Assembly (NCBI GenBank): GCA_030549775.1
Contig: CM060181.1
Coordinates: 54,607,201-54,671,200 of the forward strand
From: Tamarix chinensis
Taxonomy: Eukaryota; Streptophyta; Magnoliopsida; Caryophyllales; Tamaricaceae
Reading direction: 5' to 3'
Length of the DNA stretch: 64,000 nucleotides
Shown here: positions 46,165 to 60,182 of the stretch, in pieces
Layout of the letters: each line of letters starts with the position of its first letter
Numbering within the stretch: the first letter of the stretch is position 1
Notes under the pieces: model-generated
Told to the model about the DNA's origin: nothing
The model's database searches: none
The model's input: the letters and a program-made list of their open reading frames with translations, nothing else
Program-made: the position numbers and the translations under genes

Positions 46165-47479
46165 CATTATAAATTTAATTTATAAAGTATTATAATTACG
46201 TGGTTCATCTACTCAAGAGATACTCCTCTCTTAAATAGCATACATCCACAATCTTATATCTTCCTCTTTATTGCTCACAATTCCTCCAATAGACCAAGTA
46301 TATGGTGCTTGAACATCTTCAAACACGCAAAACCTAACTTTAGGCTGCCAAACACACACCCTACTCTAGATATCCATCCCCACATTAATTCTAACATGAA
46401 GAGCACAAGCTTAACCTCTTAAACTTGACAAGTGATCTCTACCCAATGATTAATAAAAATTACAATTTCATAAACAAAAATAGTTGATGAAACTCAACTA
46501 GGAACTCAATAACTTATTATTACAATTAAGAATCATTTTCTTAAACCATAGAAAATATTGTTTAAGACTCTAAATATTTTCTGATCTCAAAATAAATGTG
46601 TTCTTATTTTCTCCCTCCCTCCCTCCCTCCCTTTCTCTCTCTCTCTCTCTCTCTCGTTAATCCTCTTCCTTTTATGTTTGCATAATTAATTAAATAGATA
46701 TAATACCAAGCTTTTCATCATGAAAATATCAACAACCTATAATTACATGAATGTTTTTCTTCAAAATATTTGGTCAATAGGTTTATAGGTAAAATTTTAT
46801 CTAAGCATAATTTTAATCAATGAAATATCTTAATTAATTTAGATTCAAAACAAATATAAATTTAATGCATGTTTTCCGTGAAAAGATTCTATAAAATCAA
46901 CTAACAAAAAATCCAATAAAAAACTCTTTCTTAGAAATTTCCAACCATTGAGAATATCTCTCTTTTTTTTAAATCTTTTTTCTTTAAATCCACATCAAAA
47001 AAACAAAAATATGATCAGATATATCCTTAAGATATTAACAAAACAAACTTAATAAAAAATCATTAAATACATTGTATTCTAATTAGCTAATTTTTTAGAT
47101 ATCAACTGATTTAACATGTAGGGTACTCAACAAGAGACTCAACTGAGTTTCCTCTAAAAACACTTTCAGTTCAGAAATCAATTAGTGTAAAACTTAAAAT
47201 TTTAAGATAAACATTTTTCCTAAGTTGCTTAAGTAAATCTATAAGAATTATACTACCTTTACATGATGATATTTAACCAAGACACTCTTCTAAGCTTTAG
47301 GATATTCATGAATTGATATATTTCCTTCACTAGTTTCTTTTATTAGTATATTATAGCTATTTCCAAAATAGCTACAAGCCTGAAAAACAATTGGCACTAG
47401 GAACATAAAAAACATCGTCCTTCTTTGTTATCATCAAAACTAGGAACTCAACACTATTTTAATATGAATTGTGATTTAA
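46165..47479. other. Unresolved AT-rich sequence with (CCCT)n and (CT)n microsatellite
   Basis: No gene seen. CCCT units at 46609-46631 are followed by CT units to about 46654. The segment ATTACGTGGTTCATCTACTC near 46195 recalls the start of some Ty1/copia LTRs, but no paired copy or pol region is present. Confidence 0.4.
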
Positions 47480-49388
47480 TGTAATATCTTTTGTGAATAG
47501 TGACTTAATGGTTTTTTAGTGAATAGTAATTTTTGATAATAAAATACTTTTAGTTTTTTGATCTAAACTTCTCAGTATAAAATAAATTTTTTGTTCATTT
47601 ATAAATAGTATTTTTTGTTAATAGTATTTTTCAAAAAATAAAAAGTTTCCATTTGACACATTTCAATGTTCTAAGTTGTTTTTCTTCATTTCTTTAACCT
47701 TTAATGTCATCAAATGTGATTTTTTTTTAGCTTATTTTTAAGATTTTGGACTAAGGAAGCTTCACTCGATTGTGTATTAATTTATCTTTGTTGGCTTATA
47801 TGCCTTTGGTTATGATTTCTTAGTAATGCATTGATTTTAATGGTTTGTATTGATTTGCATTTAAGGCTTAGTTTAATTTTCATTTGGGTTACACCTTTAG
47901 TTTATCAACTTATTTTGGGCTTATTTAGAGTGGTTCGGGTATTAAATGAGTTTAGAATTATCTTATGAGGTTGTGTTGTGGTAAGTGATAATGAAATTTA
48001 TTAGGTTAAGTATTGAGTATTTGATCTTAGTGTTGACCATTAATCATATTCTAGATAATTGACTCTACATTGACATTTGAACAATTTAATCTAAAGGATT
48101 GAATTAGAATTAATTGATGGGTTGATGTATGGGTATCACCTGTGTTTAACTCTAAAGTTTATAACTACTTATTTATTTGACCTTAAGTAATCATGGCCAC
48201 AATGGCTATTTTTTTTTTTTACTTTGAGTGGAGAATTCCTTTCATAGCTATTTATTGTGACCAAATTTTATAGGATTGAATGGTTGTTGTATGTCGATCT
48301 TAGTATCCTCTATGGAAAAGAGGAATGACTTCAATAAACCACTAGTCATTTAAAGTAGATGATAACTTGAGTTATAAAATAAATTGCGTGCCTTGGATTA
48401 GCCCTTGAGGGCATAGTAGATCTTTAAGTCAAAGAACCCACTTCTACTCTTATATATTCATAACCCTACAAGGGTTACGAATACTAAAGGAATTGGTTTC
48501 CTAGATTTGTGTATAATGGATTTATATCGTGTATCCTCCTTAATTAGCTATGTTGGTAGTTAGAGATGTGATAATTGATTTATCCCTAGTGATTATTACC
48601 TTGGATTATGAGATTATAATTTTTTCTAAGTTAAATTGAATTTATTGATTTAATCACCTTAATAAAAACTTGATAATTAGATAAGGTTTGCAGATAAATT
48701 ATGTGGACTCCTTATATTAGCTTGGTTAGATGTGAAATGCTTAATGTAAATAATAAATACTAAGTTGAATTAATGAAATCTATGTGATTTAATAACATGG
48801 ACAGGAATCAAATTTTTTACCCATATTATGTTGTTTGTTGGTGGAAATGGTAATCATTCTTTGTTTTATGTGCACTACCTTTAGTTGTTGTATGATTATT
48901 GACAGAGTTAGTGTTATTGCATGTGGATTGCTGGTTGTGCATGATTTTACACCTTTGTGAGTTGTTTATTTGTTTGAGCATATTATTTACTCAAGGATAG
49001 GTTTATTTTCTTACTACTTTTACACTGAATAGATTAATTTTTTTAGTAGTTGTAAAGCAGGTGATCTTGATATTGTTAAATCTTGAGTTAGAGACTTAGA
49101 GTCAAAGATTGAGGCTTTTGATGTTTTGGTTTTGTTGGATTGTTTTGGTTTAGTTTATAACCTTAGACTGAGACATGTATTTTATAAAATGTTTTGCCTT
49201 TTGTGGTGTTTTTTTTCTTATTATTTAATATTTTCATACCTAGCCTTACATCTACTATAGGTAAGGTGAACATGCACACCTTTCATTGTGATTGATGTGG
49301 TGGTAACATCCCTTATTTTTTTAGTTTTTATTCCACACTATACTTTCCAAATGAAATTTTTAAGTTGAGAAAAGTTGGGTTGTTATAG
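47480..49388 (+). mobile_element. Probable solo LTR G, about 1.9 kb
   Basis: Begins TGTAATATCTTTTG and ends GGTAACATCCC...AAATGAAATTTTTAAG...GGGTTGTTATA, the same end pattern as the other LTRs (AAATGAAATTTTT...GGGTGTTACA). No flanking duplication was found and no second copy exists here, so the limits are provisional. Confidence 0.45.
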
Positions 49389-49389
49389 T

Positions 49390-51002
49390 TTTTTTTTTGT
49401 GATTCTAACCTCAAATGTTTTGAAATTTAGCTTCTTTTTTTTATCATAAACTTGAGCTTTCAATGTCACGAACCTAGGAGCTTTTTGGACATAAGTGGTT
49501 TTTTAATCATGAACCTCATATGATCAAAATTTGATTAGTTTTTTTCATGAACCTCACATGTTTATTAGGAGCATTTTCCATATTTAACGTTACTTTAAAT
49601 TCATTATAACTCTGACATGTTTTGTCATAAACCTAGGGTTTTTATTCTATAAAGCTACCCATCTCATGTGAGTTTTATAGAAAGTTTATTTTATCTTCAA
49701 TATGTGATAAATCAATGTGTTGCGTGTCATGAATTTGAGTGATTTTAATCATGAATCTAGTTGCTTTATGTTATAAACCTGATATGTTCATTTGATGTTA
49801 TGCATTACATACTGGACCTAAATCTTTTATGGAATGAGCATAAATAGCTAACATATAAAACCAATCATGTAATGAGCCTATCAATTGTATGCTCTGAACC
49901 TAAGCATTTTATGACTTTGGCCTAGGAGTTATATACCATGAACCTAATAATCTCATGTGATACTTATAGAAAGTTTATTTTGTCTTCAAAATATGATAAA
50001 TGTATGTATGTGTTACATGTCATGATCTTGAGTGCTTTTGATTATGAACCTAGGAGTTTTATGCTGTGAACCTAGCATTACATGCCATGAACCTATATAT
50101 TGTATACCCTAAATCTAAGCATTTTGTGTCATGAACCTTGGAGTTTTATAATATGAACCTCGCTATTTTATATGATACTTTAGTGTTGTGATACAAAAAC
50201 ATATAGAAGACATCAAACAAGAAATAGAATCCTTCATGTTCATGAACATCATCATCTGTGTTCATTAGTAACATATCCATCACAAGATGAACATAAACAT
50301 TTCATGAAATAAACTAAATGGTAAGCACAATGAACCTATTTATTTAATGGGATGGACCTAACTTAAACATTTGACATGTTAATTAATATGTTGAACATAA
50401 ATAGTAAACATAACAAACCTAACTCTTTCGTGGAATGAACCTAAACAAGTAACATATTGAACCTAACATAAACAAAATAAAATCCATACGTAGGTTCAGG
50501 TGTTCATTAAGATGCTGAAAATAAACCTTTTAAAGTCTGAACATCAACTATTGACATAATAAACCTGACTTTTTAATGAAATAAACCTAACATAAAGAAG
50601 TAGGTACATAAACAATAACACGTGTGCTCATTAAAATGCTCAACATAATAAACCTAACTCTTTTGAGGAATGAACTAAATAGGTTTACATGAGGAACCTA
50701 ACATTGTTTTAACCTAACTAGTTTACATAAACAAACCAACAACTAAACCTAGATTCACATGTTCATTAAGATGCTGAAAAAAGACCTTTTACAGTTTGAA
50801 CATCAACGATTAACATAATGAACCTTATTATTTAATGAAATGAAACTAAAGAAGCAAGTATATAAATAATATCACACAAATTCATGAAAATTCTCAACAT
50901 ATAACTTTTCATCCAAAACATCAAGGTTTTGCATAATGAACCTAATGGGTTTACATAATAAACCTAACATAAAAATTACAATAATTATAAAGGAAGGCAT
51001 GC

Positions 51003-51077
<75 letters not shown>

Positions 51078-51408
51078 CTTGGAGTTTTATGTTATGAACC
51101 TAATCATTTCATAAGATGTTAATCAGAACTTTATTCTATTTAACATTTTTTCTTTGTGATCCTAACTTTATATGTCATAAACATATCCATTATATACATT
51201 GAGCATAAGCTTTTGTGTCAAGAAACTAAAACTAAGAGCTTTATATTATAAATATAATCATTCGTATGATACCATAGAGTTGAAACAAAACATATGGAAG
51301 ATACATCAAACAAGAACTATAATCCTTCATGTTCATGGACATCAACATATGTTTTCATTAATATTATATTCATCACAAGCTCAACATAAACGTATTATGA
51401 AATGAACC
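49390..51408. repeat. ATGAACCTA-rich tandemly duplicated repeat, left part
   Basis: ATGAACCTA and close variants recur every few tens of bases. On top of this there is a longer period of roughly 1.1 kb: the segment near 50095-50330 (GGAGTTTTATAATATGAACC, then CATCAAACAAGAA, ATCCTTCATGTTCATG, CATCACAAG) recurs at 51080-51408. The second copy is interrupted at 51408 by solo LTR C and resumes at 62638. No protein domain is recognised. An (ATT)n run lies inside. Confidence 0.75.
51004..51075. repeat. (ATT)n microsatellite
   Basis: About 23 perfect ATT units. Confidence 0.95.
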
Positions 51409-51537
51409 TATAATACCCCATCTTTTTGTAAAGTTTGTTGAATGAGAAATTATGACATGTATTAAGATTTTTTTATGTTGGATTTTGATTTGGAACAATA
51501 ATTGATTTTGAGAAAAAGTTGGATTTGAATAGGCTTT

Positions 51538-54500
51538 TGTAACATCCCCATTTTTCACTATCAAAATATTTCGTTAAAACAAGTTGCGAAAGAATAAAAC
51601 ACTTAGGAAAAATAGAGTGTTACCAAAGTGTTACCGACATACCTAAAATAGGATAATTTCTACCACCTACCCCATATCAATTACAAGGCTCAACCATTAA
51701 AATACTTAAATCAACAAAGTGCACAAATAACAATTTAATTAAACAAATCCAAAAGTGTTTACATTGGTAGGTTCCTATCAAATCGTCACAAAATGCATAC
51801 TAATAAGTATAGGATTACAAAACATAAGTTGGGGTATGATACCCAAATTAAAACTATAGTACACCATAGACCCCGCCAAAACCTTCCAAATGTCCTCGCT
51901 CATATAAGACCCAACCTAATAGAGGTAGGCTCTTTACTAGCCATTCCTAAAGGTATGCACATGGTCCTCTATTTATAAGAATGAGTAGATGACCGAACAA
52001 AATGGAACATTAGTATACTACGTACTGAGTAAGCTAAGTTGCTCCCTCAACATAACAAAAGTATACTAATTTAGCATACATGAACATAATATACAACATG
52101 TATCAAGACAAGGCCATATATAAATGTAGGAGTTCATAAGAATTGCTATCATATACAATTTTAGCACAATAGGATACATTATGCTTAAGAATCATAACAC
52201 TTTTACATAAATGCTTACATAAGCAATAACAGAGTGTGTCCAAACAACCCCTAAGGTTATTCCCATTATCTAATTCCTTTAATATATGACATACATTTAT
52301 CCATGTAAGAGATAGTTCAATCACTTAATTAATATTCCATTCCATAACCAATTATTCAAGGCATACACTAGCTCTAATTCTAGTCAATCATATCATTACT
52401 TCCATTTCCTAGCCAATCATCAACCATTCATTTGGTTACCATTCATAATTATCTATCAATATTTTCCAACCATATTTTATTATTATCGATCAATGGATTG
52501 TGTACCACCCCATGGTCTTATATAAAAGCATATCCAATAAGGGATATAAGGTCTAGGCTGAAGCCAATCACCAAGTGGACATAAGTACAAGCTAAAGCCA
52601 ATCACCAAAATAGGCATAAGTTCAGGCCGAAGTTAACCAACATAGACATAAGTCCAAGTTGAAGCCAACCATCTAGATAACTAGACCCTTTAGCATCGGT
52701 ACCCCTAGTACATCATCAGTGCCTATCTTAAATAAGGCACTAGAACCTCTCGGGATCCCACCCAAAGGGACCAAAAATGCTTGAAGGCAGACTAACATTC
52801 AGCAGCTAATCAAGGATCGGATAACGTAGACCTATACTCAACCTGAATTTCTCTTTCTTTACATGATTAGTGTTTTATTTGTAAATAGGTGATCATGCGA
52901 GGCCCATACAAAGCAAGTCAACTTTCTAGGTTAATCCATATTATTCCTTTTCTTTTCATTTTTCCCAACCACATGGGTTTACCACTAATGCTTGGCCAAT
53001 GTTATTCGTATCCACCTTTGTATTCAATTCCATCCAAAGTTGAGTTTCATTACTCTTTTTTCAATTAGCCTCACTTATCATAAGCAAAATGCCCATTTAG
53101 TTCTTTCATTTCTCATAAGGTCTACCATAACCCGTGATCCATTTTAATATTTCAATTAGGTAATAGTCCATGATAGAATATGTATCTTATCCTATTGATA
53201 ACTAAGGTATAGTACCAATCATAATCTCAAAGCATAGCCAAACCTAAAAGAATTAAAATGAGCAAACAAATCGAACTAGTGGATTAGTCTAGCCCAACCA
53301 ATCAATCAGTTTTGGTTGACCAGTCAATTGATTTGACTTAACTAGACCATGCTTTTTTGTTCACAAACCAGTTGATCGATTTTGCCAAATCAATCGATGG
53401 GTTTAAGAAAAAAGTAAGACTAAGGTCTCTATAGGTATACCAGTCGATGGGTTAGGTCAACCAGTCAACTTTTCTAGTACACAGTCAATCGGTTTGACCT
53501 AACTAGTCAATATCTTTTCCCTAATATAGCACTAAGTCACAAATTTTAGGAATATTCTTTTGTAGAAATCATTTTAGTCATGTTAAAACATGTATCAACA
53601 TCAAATAACATATTGCTAGTCAAATTAACATACATTTCTCATCATCATGTCATCATAGCCTGCCACTTTACCCATTTTCATGCTTTTTACTCAAATCATG
53701 TCATTTAACCATGTAAATCATACATACAACTACATTTCTTCATGCCAACATGTATCAATTAACAAAAGATAACACGTATCATGTAGGAACATATACTAAA
53801 CATTTTAGAAGTAAGAATCACTTACTTAATGAAGGTAAAATCCTATTAAAAAAAATTCCAACTATGAAAATTCTCAACTTTAAAAACCTTAAAATTAAAG
53901 TCTTATACTCAAAAATTATACCAAAATCTTATCAAATTTTGAATATTAAAAATAGAATAGAATAAGAACATGCCAACTTAAGGTCAAAAAAGAGAAAAGG
54001 CTCACTAAACTACTCAACATTTTTCCAAAATCAAACTTTTCCTTGCTTGAGAATTGAAACAAGAAAGAGCTAGATATAGGATTAGAAGAGTGTGGGAAAG
54101 TAGATTAACAAGGCTTGAAATGGGGGAGGAAGAGAGGGAATGTAAGACTTAAGGAAATTCAATGGCCGGAGAAAAAAAAAGGTGAAATGCTAGGATAATT
54201 AGGGATATTTATAACCAACCAATCAGAGGAAATTACAGAGGATTTAGAGATCGACTCAAAACTGTACCATTAACCATTTGAATTCGATTAGAATAGACAA
54301 ATTTGTCTAGGATTTACTAACCTCTTCTCCAAAGACAAAATGGTGTCTCTAGAGAATTTAGGTCAATTAAGCTAAAATTCACATTCACAAATGGAGGAGT
54401 AAAGAGTCAGCATGGAAGGAATCTTCTAGTTGCTCAAAATCATGCCTAATATCTAATCATTCAATCTCAGAATTGTGTAGAGGAGAGAGGAGGAAGAAGA

Positions 54501-54994
54501 TAGTTATTGAGGTCATCTTTCCCCCTCATTTGTCCCAATTGACCTCTAGATTAAATTGAGGCAATATTTTTGGTTAAATGCATCATAAACATGGTTAGGA
54601 ATATCTTAGGGGAAATATCGTATGGGTTGGTAAGGTTTAAATTTAGTGTAAGGGATTTTCTAGAAAAATTAAGCTTGAAAATATAACTAGCTCAACAAAC
54701 TAGTTGGTGGATTTAGGTCTACCAGTTGACTTTTCATCCCTAGGCAATCGGTTTCCTATAACTAGTTGATCAGTTTAGTTGAGGAAACCAAATTTTTTAG
54801 AATGATAAACCAATTAATCAATTCATGGAACAAGTTAATGGGTTTGTCTACAAAACTTAATAAAATTTATTTTTCCACAAAATTTCAAATCAAATTTTTT
54901 CCCAAACCAAATCATAACATTAAATAAAAATCAAAGACATAAAATTTAACAAAAATTCTCATTCAACCATCATACAAAAATGTGGGGTATTACA
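51538..54994 (-). mobile_element. Solo LTR C in inverted orientation, 3,457 bp, inside solo LTR C
   Basis: Plus-strand ends are TGTAACATCCCC and GTGGGGTATTACA. Flanks GCTTT and ACTTT are a 5-bp duplication with one change. It is the minus-strand copy of the same family as the LTR it sits in and as the 5' LTR of element F. It contains a 37-41 bp minisatellite (52555-52680) and many AATCGATTGG-like motifs (53240-53510). No coding region is present; all open frames are short and unsupported. Confidence 0.85.
52555..52680 (-). repeat. Family C LTR minisatellite, about 37-41 bp unit
   Basis: Units such as AAGCCAATCACCAAGTGGAC and ATAAGTCCAAGTTGAAGCC recur about four times. Equivalent arrays are at 43915-44030 in the F LTR and, in reverse, at 61575-61670. 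Confidence 0.7.
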
Positions 54995-57900
54995 ACTTTG
55001 GAAATTAAATAACATGAGTTTTTCAAAGGACTAATCGACTAGTTCCATGAATCAATTGACTAGTTCCATGAATTAATCAACTGGTTCATTGTTTCAGCCA
55101 AAGGGTTTTACTTAACCAAGTTGATCATCTAGTTTAAGGAGTCATTCAACTAGTATATAGAATAGTTAACTAGTAGGTCAAACCTATTGGTTGGTTTATC
55201 AAGCTTAATATATTTTTGAAACTCAATATTTTGGGAGAAGGCTTCTTATACCAAAATGGAACCTTGATAATCCCATTCCAAGTTATTCTATAAATATTTT
55301 TAACCTTTCTATGATGCATTTGGCACAAAGTTTTGTCTTGAAATGATTTGAGGGCTCAATTTGGACAATTGAGGGGGAAGGTGACCTCAGATTTGTCTTT
55401 TTCCACCTCTCCTCTACACACTTCTAGATTCATTGCTTTAATTTCCGAAACTACCTCTTCTTAGCTATGAGACTCCTTCTATGCCAATTGTTCATTTCCT
55501 CTCTTGTATTTGGCATTTTTAGGATAATTCAACCTACATCTCTTCATAAATCACCATTTCATCTTTGGAAGGGAGGTTAGCCTATCTTTGATGAAATATG
55601 CCCACTTGGCTCCAATTTAAATAGTAAGAATTAGGGTTTTTCCATATATACCTAATCACACTCGTGATTTTATCAATTTATTGGCTATAAATAGCCCTAA
55701 TCTCCCTTTTGTTCATTTTTCTTTCAACTACCAAAATAGTTCAACTCCCTCTAATTGTGTGTTCTTTCTCTTAAATTTGAAGCTCAATTTTAGTTCCCTT
55801 CCACTCCTCTAATCCTTTCTCTAGCTCCTTCTTATTTATCTTTAAGTAAGAGAGGGTTAGATTTAGGAGGAAGTTCAGTCATTTTTTTAGTAGAAATTCT
55901 CTTTATTTTCTCTTACGTTGGTAAGTCATTTTTCTCCTAATTTGAACTCTGATTTACGAAAGAAATTATTGGATTTATGAAGCTTTAACTTCTATTTTTA
56001 AGGTTTTTAAAGTTTAGGAGTTTTTTTAGGTTGAGTTTTTTTAGTTGAGGGAAAGTTTTTCTTGTATCAAGTAAGTTATTCTTACTCCTGAAATGTGACT
56101 TGGTTAAGCATATGTGTGATAAAATCTTTAAAATCCTAATTATATAAGTTGGCATGAAAATTTGGTTTTAGATTTGGTGCATGTGGATTGAATTATGAAT
56201 TTTGAGATAAATATATGAGTTTAAGGAAACTACGTTGGTTGATTAATTATAAAACTTGTAACTATTATGAGGTGGAAAGCATTAATATGATGTCGGTCCA
56301 TGTTTTAGTTGGGTGTGGTAGGAATTTTGAGAATAAATTATATGAAAAATGCATGTATTTTTTTGTTAGAGGGGTAAATCGATAGATTGGTTAGGTCAAA
56401 CTAATCAACTAGCCCTTTTTCCATTTTCCATTTTCCTTTTTTTTCTTTTCTTCCTTCTTCTTTGGGCCAGCCCAGCCCTTCTTCTTTTTTTCTTTTCTTC
56501 CTTCTCCCGCTTAGGCCAACCCAAGCCTCCTTCTTCTTTTTTTCACTTTCTTTCCCTCCTCTCCCCCTTTAGGCCAGCCCATCTCATCCTCTCCTTTTTT
56601 TTTCTCCTCTCCTGCATGGGCAGCCCTCTTCGTTCTCCCTTCCCCTTCCCTTTTGCTCAACCCTCTTTCCCTTCTTCCTTCTTCTCCGCGCTTGCACCCT
56701 TGAGCCAAACAACCCCCAACGCCATCTCACGCGCCATCTTCTCCCTCTCCTTCCCCTACACCTCTATACCCCTAACCAGCCTACACCTACACCCCCTCTA
56801 CCCATCCCTTTCCTTTCCATTTTCGCCCCTACATCCCCTACTTCCCTTCCCTCGTATGCCCTTTTCCCTTAATCTTTTATCCCTATCACCTACCTACCAT
56901 ACTAACCCCTACACTACCTAACCTTTGCACACCGCCTACCTCCCTTTCTCTTCATATCCTTCTCTTCTTTTTCTTATCCTTCTCTTCTTCTTCTCTAGAC
57001 ATTCTCTCCCTCAAACTCATCTTCTCCCTACTTAATTCTCTCTTCTCTTTTCCCTCCCCTTTTCTAACCTATTTTTCATTCCCCTCCCATCTCTGTCGTC
57101 TCCACCATCCAACCAGCCACCACACAGCCCTCTCCTACACCCTACTTCCCCTGCATTGGCTAGAGCATCCAGAAGCGGCCATCCTATAGCCTACCCCCTC
57201 CTTTTTCTCTCCTTCTTCCCCTCGACTCCCCTTGCACCCTCCACCCTTTACCACCTTTTCTTCCCCCTTCTGCCGCTATCACAGCCTCCCCTTAACCTCC
57301 TAACACCACCCCAACATCCCCCCTACATAATATTACTTGAACCACCCTACATCTCCCCCTTCTCTTCCTCTTCTTATCTTTTCTTCCTTTTCTCCCTCCC
57401 TTCTCTACAACCACCGCCGCCATCTCCGCTGCCTCTAAGCTGCCACACCTCAACCCCCAATCACCACCCACCTCCTTCCTCACCTCTACACCCAACAACC
57501 ACCTCCAACACCCCTCCATCACCAACGTCAACCTTTTTACCCAAGCCTCCCCCTTCTTCCTTTCTCTTTCCCTTTTTGCCCATTTGCATGGCTCATGCTG
57601 TATGGGTAGCATGAGTTATGTAATGTAAATTTTGTATATTATATCTAATATTAAGGTATAAGCTAGTTTAGTAATATTTTATATTTAATAAATATTTTTA
57701 ATAAAAATCATTTTTTAATTATCTAATAATGATATATCACTCGTGACGTTATTTTAGGTATGAAATTTTACTAAACGAAGCTTAAGAATTTTAAACTGGG
57801 ATACGAGAAAAGTTTAGTTTTTACTGAGAATAAGGTAATCATTATACCCCACTAAAATGTATGGATTATTATATGTTAGCACATTAGGGTTTTTGGTATG

Positions 57901-58079
57901 TGATTTATGTAAATATGATATGTTAATCACAACTTCATGATTATTAGTGCTATATTGGAAAATAGAAACTAATGCATGTAATGTTGTATATGAGGTGATA
58001 GGGTGATTAAGAAAGGGGTTGATGTTAATGATGAGTGTTATACGTATGTACATGCTATGCTAAGTGAATATAGACACTT

Positions 58080-59310
58080 GTAGTGAAAATAATACTACTA
58101 TAAGCCCTCGGGGCAATTTGGTCATTTGGTCACATCATGATAAGTAACCCTAAGTGGGATGCCTAATGTGTTGTGTATGATGCTAAGAATGGATATAAGA
58201 GTTGGTGGAGTACAAATATAAGTGTTAGTAGACATATCAATATTTTATAGCCTAGGGGTAATTTGGTAATTTTGATGTATGGTGTTGATTATCTTAATAA
58301 AAATACATGCTAAATTTTATGCGAGTTGGAAAATGATAATGGGGTTTTGTGGCATTGAAAATACATGATCCATCATGAATAATAACATTTTATATTCTAG
58401 GGGCATTTTAGTAATTTTATATGTTCAATGGGAGTAACCTAAGTAAATATGTATAGTAAGTAATAATTGGTGCTAAGAGTAATAATAAGGATTTTGTGGT
58501 GTTAATAATGCATGTTGGGCATGGATATTAATATTTTATAAAGGGGCACTTTAGTAATTTTACATGTGAAATGGAGGTTATCTAAATAAATATGCATGAT
58601 AAGTAATAATAGGTGCTAAGTATGCTAATAAGGGTTTTGTCATGTTACTAATGCAATGTTAGGCATGATCATCAATATTTTATGACCTAGAGGCACTATA
58701 GTAATTTGGCATGTGTAAGGGGAGTTAACTTAATAAATATGCATGATATATTGTAATTGGTCCTAAGAATGATAATAGGGGTTTTGTGGTGTTGGTAATA
58801 CATGTTGGGTATGATAATTAATAATAAATGACCTAGGGGCATTTTGAGATGGTTAGTCTAATAAACATGCATGATATGTCTAAAATGATATGAACATGAT
58901 AATAAGGTTTTATTGTCCTGGTATCACTTACTTAAGCATAATCAATAAGATATGGTCTAGAGGTATTTTGATAATTTTACAAGTAAAAGGATGATTAGTC
59001 TAATAAACATGTATGGTAAGTATAAATTGATGTTAACTACGACAATAGGGTCTATTATCTTAGTATCACTTATTTTGAGCATGATATTCAATAAAATATA
59101 GTTGAGGGGTATTTTGGTAATTTTACATATAATATGGTGGTTGGTCTAATAAGCATGTATGCTAGGATTAAATTGATGTTAAATATGATAATAGGGGTTA
59201 TTGCCTTGGTATTACTAGTGCAAGCATGATCATGAACATTATAAGACTTAGGGATATTTTAGTAATTTGGAGTATATCATAATGAGTATGCATGGTTTGC
59301 GGGTAACTTG
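58080..59310 (+). repeat. Nine tandem copies of a 135-147 bp unit in B-family LTR
   Basis: The landmark GGGGCATTTTAGTAATTTT (and variants) recurs at about 58110, 58255, 58400, 58543, 58690, 58835, 58970, 59105 and 59251. Between landmarks are ATAAATATGCATGATA-like, GGTGCTAAG and GGGTTTTGTGGTGTT segments. LTR B at 18070-18380 shows only two landmark copies, further apart. Confidence 0.85.
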
Positions 59311-60182
59311 GTAAATTGGGGTATGTTACGATGTTATTTTCATAAATATACAGGAAGTGCATTAATTATTGATTAAGCATGAGAATGTGTGTTAGTTGTT
59401 TTAGAAGTGCATGTTAGGGTTTTGTGTGTAAAATGGTTGTTTGATGCGTTGGGTAACTTAGCTCCCTAATCAATAGCATAATTATGGTGTGTTATTCTTT
59501 TCATGGCATGTTGATGAAATAAAATAGAATTTGTGATGAAAGTGGATGGTAAAGAGGTAGCTTTAGCCTTAGGGGTATTTTAGTTATTTTAACCTAAGGT
59601 GTCCAAGTGTGAGGATTAGAACCTAGGATAGCTTTAGTGGATTATTGATGTTAACCTTGACAATAATCCAAATTCTGATTACTTCATAATTAGGAAAAAA
59701 AATAAAAATAGTTGAGTATGTGATTATAGTGTTCTTCTTGTGATAACCTTAATTAAAATACTAATCTTAAAGTGAAGGACCTTGAGATCAGGATTGGTGG
59801 CTCTTTAGGGGTTGCTACCCTAAAGACGTGGTTTAATCCACGATTGTTCTAAGTTTTGTTGGTATGCCTTAGTGCCCCAATCAGGCCCTACATCTTACTC
59901 TATTTAGCTCTATAGACCTAATTAGGGGGTATACATACTTATGGATTAGGTGTTCTTATCGATAGGGTACTATTTACCATCATGTACTAATGCGACTAGG
60001 GTACCTTTGCCCCCTTAGGTTAATAGTCAGTAGGATATTGTGCTGCTCCTTCGTGCCAGTATGACTAGTGTACTTTTATGCCTCTAGGTTCATGATCTCC
60101 CCCTCGAGTAAATAAAATGGAATGGTGTGATGATCAAATGGAAAGACACTAATCACTTATAGTAGAACACCGCATAGGTTGG

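Noticed and set aside
56373..56377. GGTAA as target duplication partner of GGTAA at 61351-61355 for the B-family LTR
   Set aside because: The sequence after 56377 does not begin with an LTR-like TG end, so the match is probably chance.
56616..57614. Several open frames on both strands of 65-152 codons
   Set aside because: Pyrimidine-rich LTR block; low-complexity products and no conserved motif.
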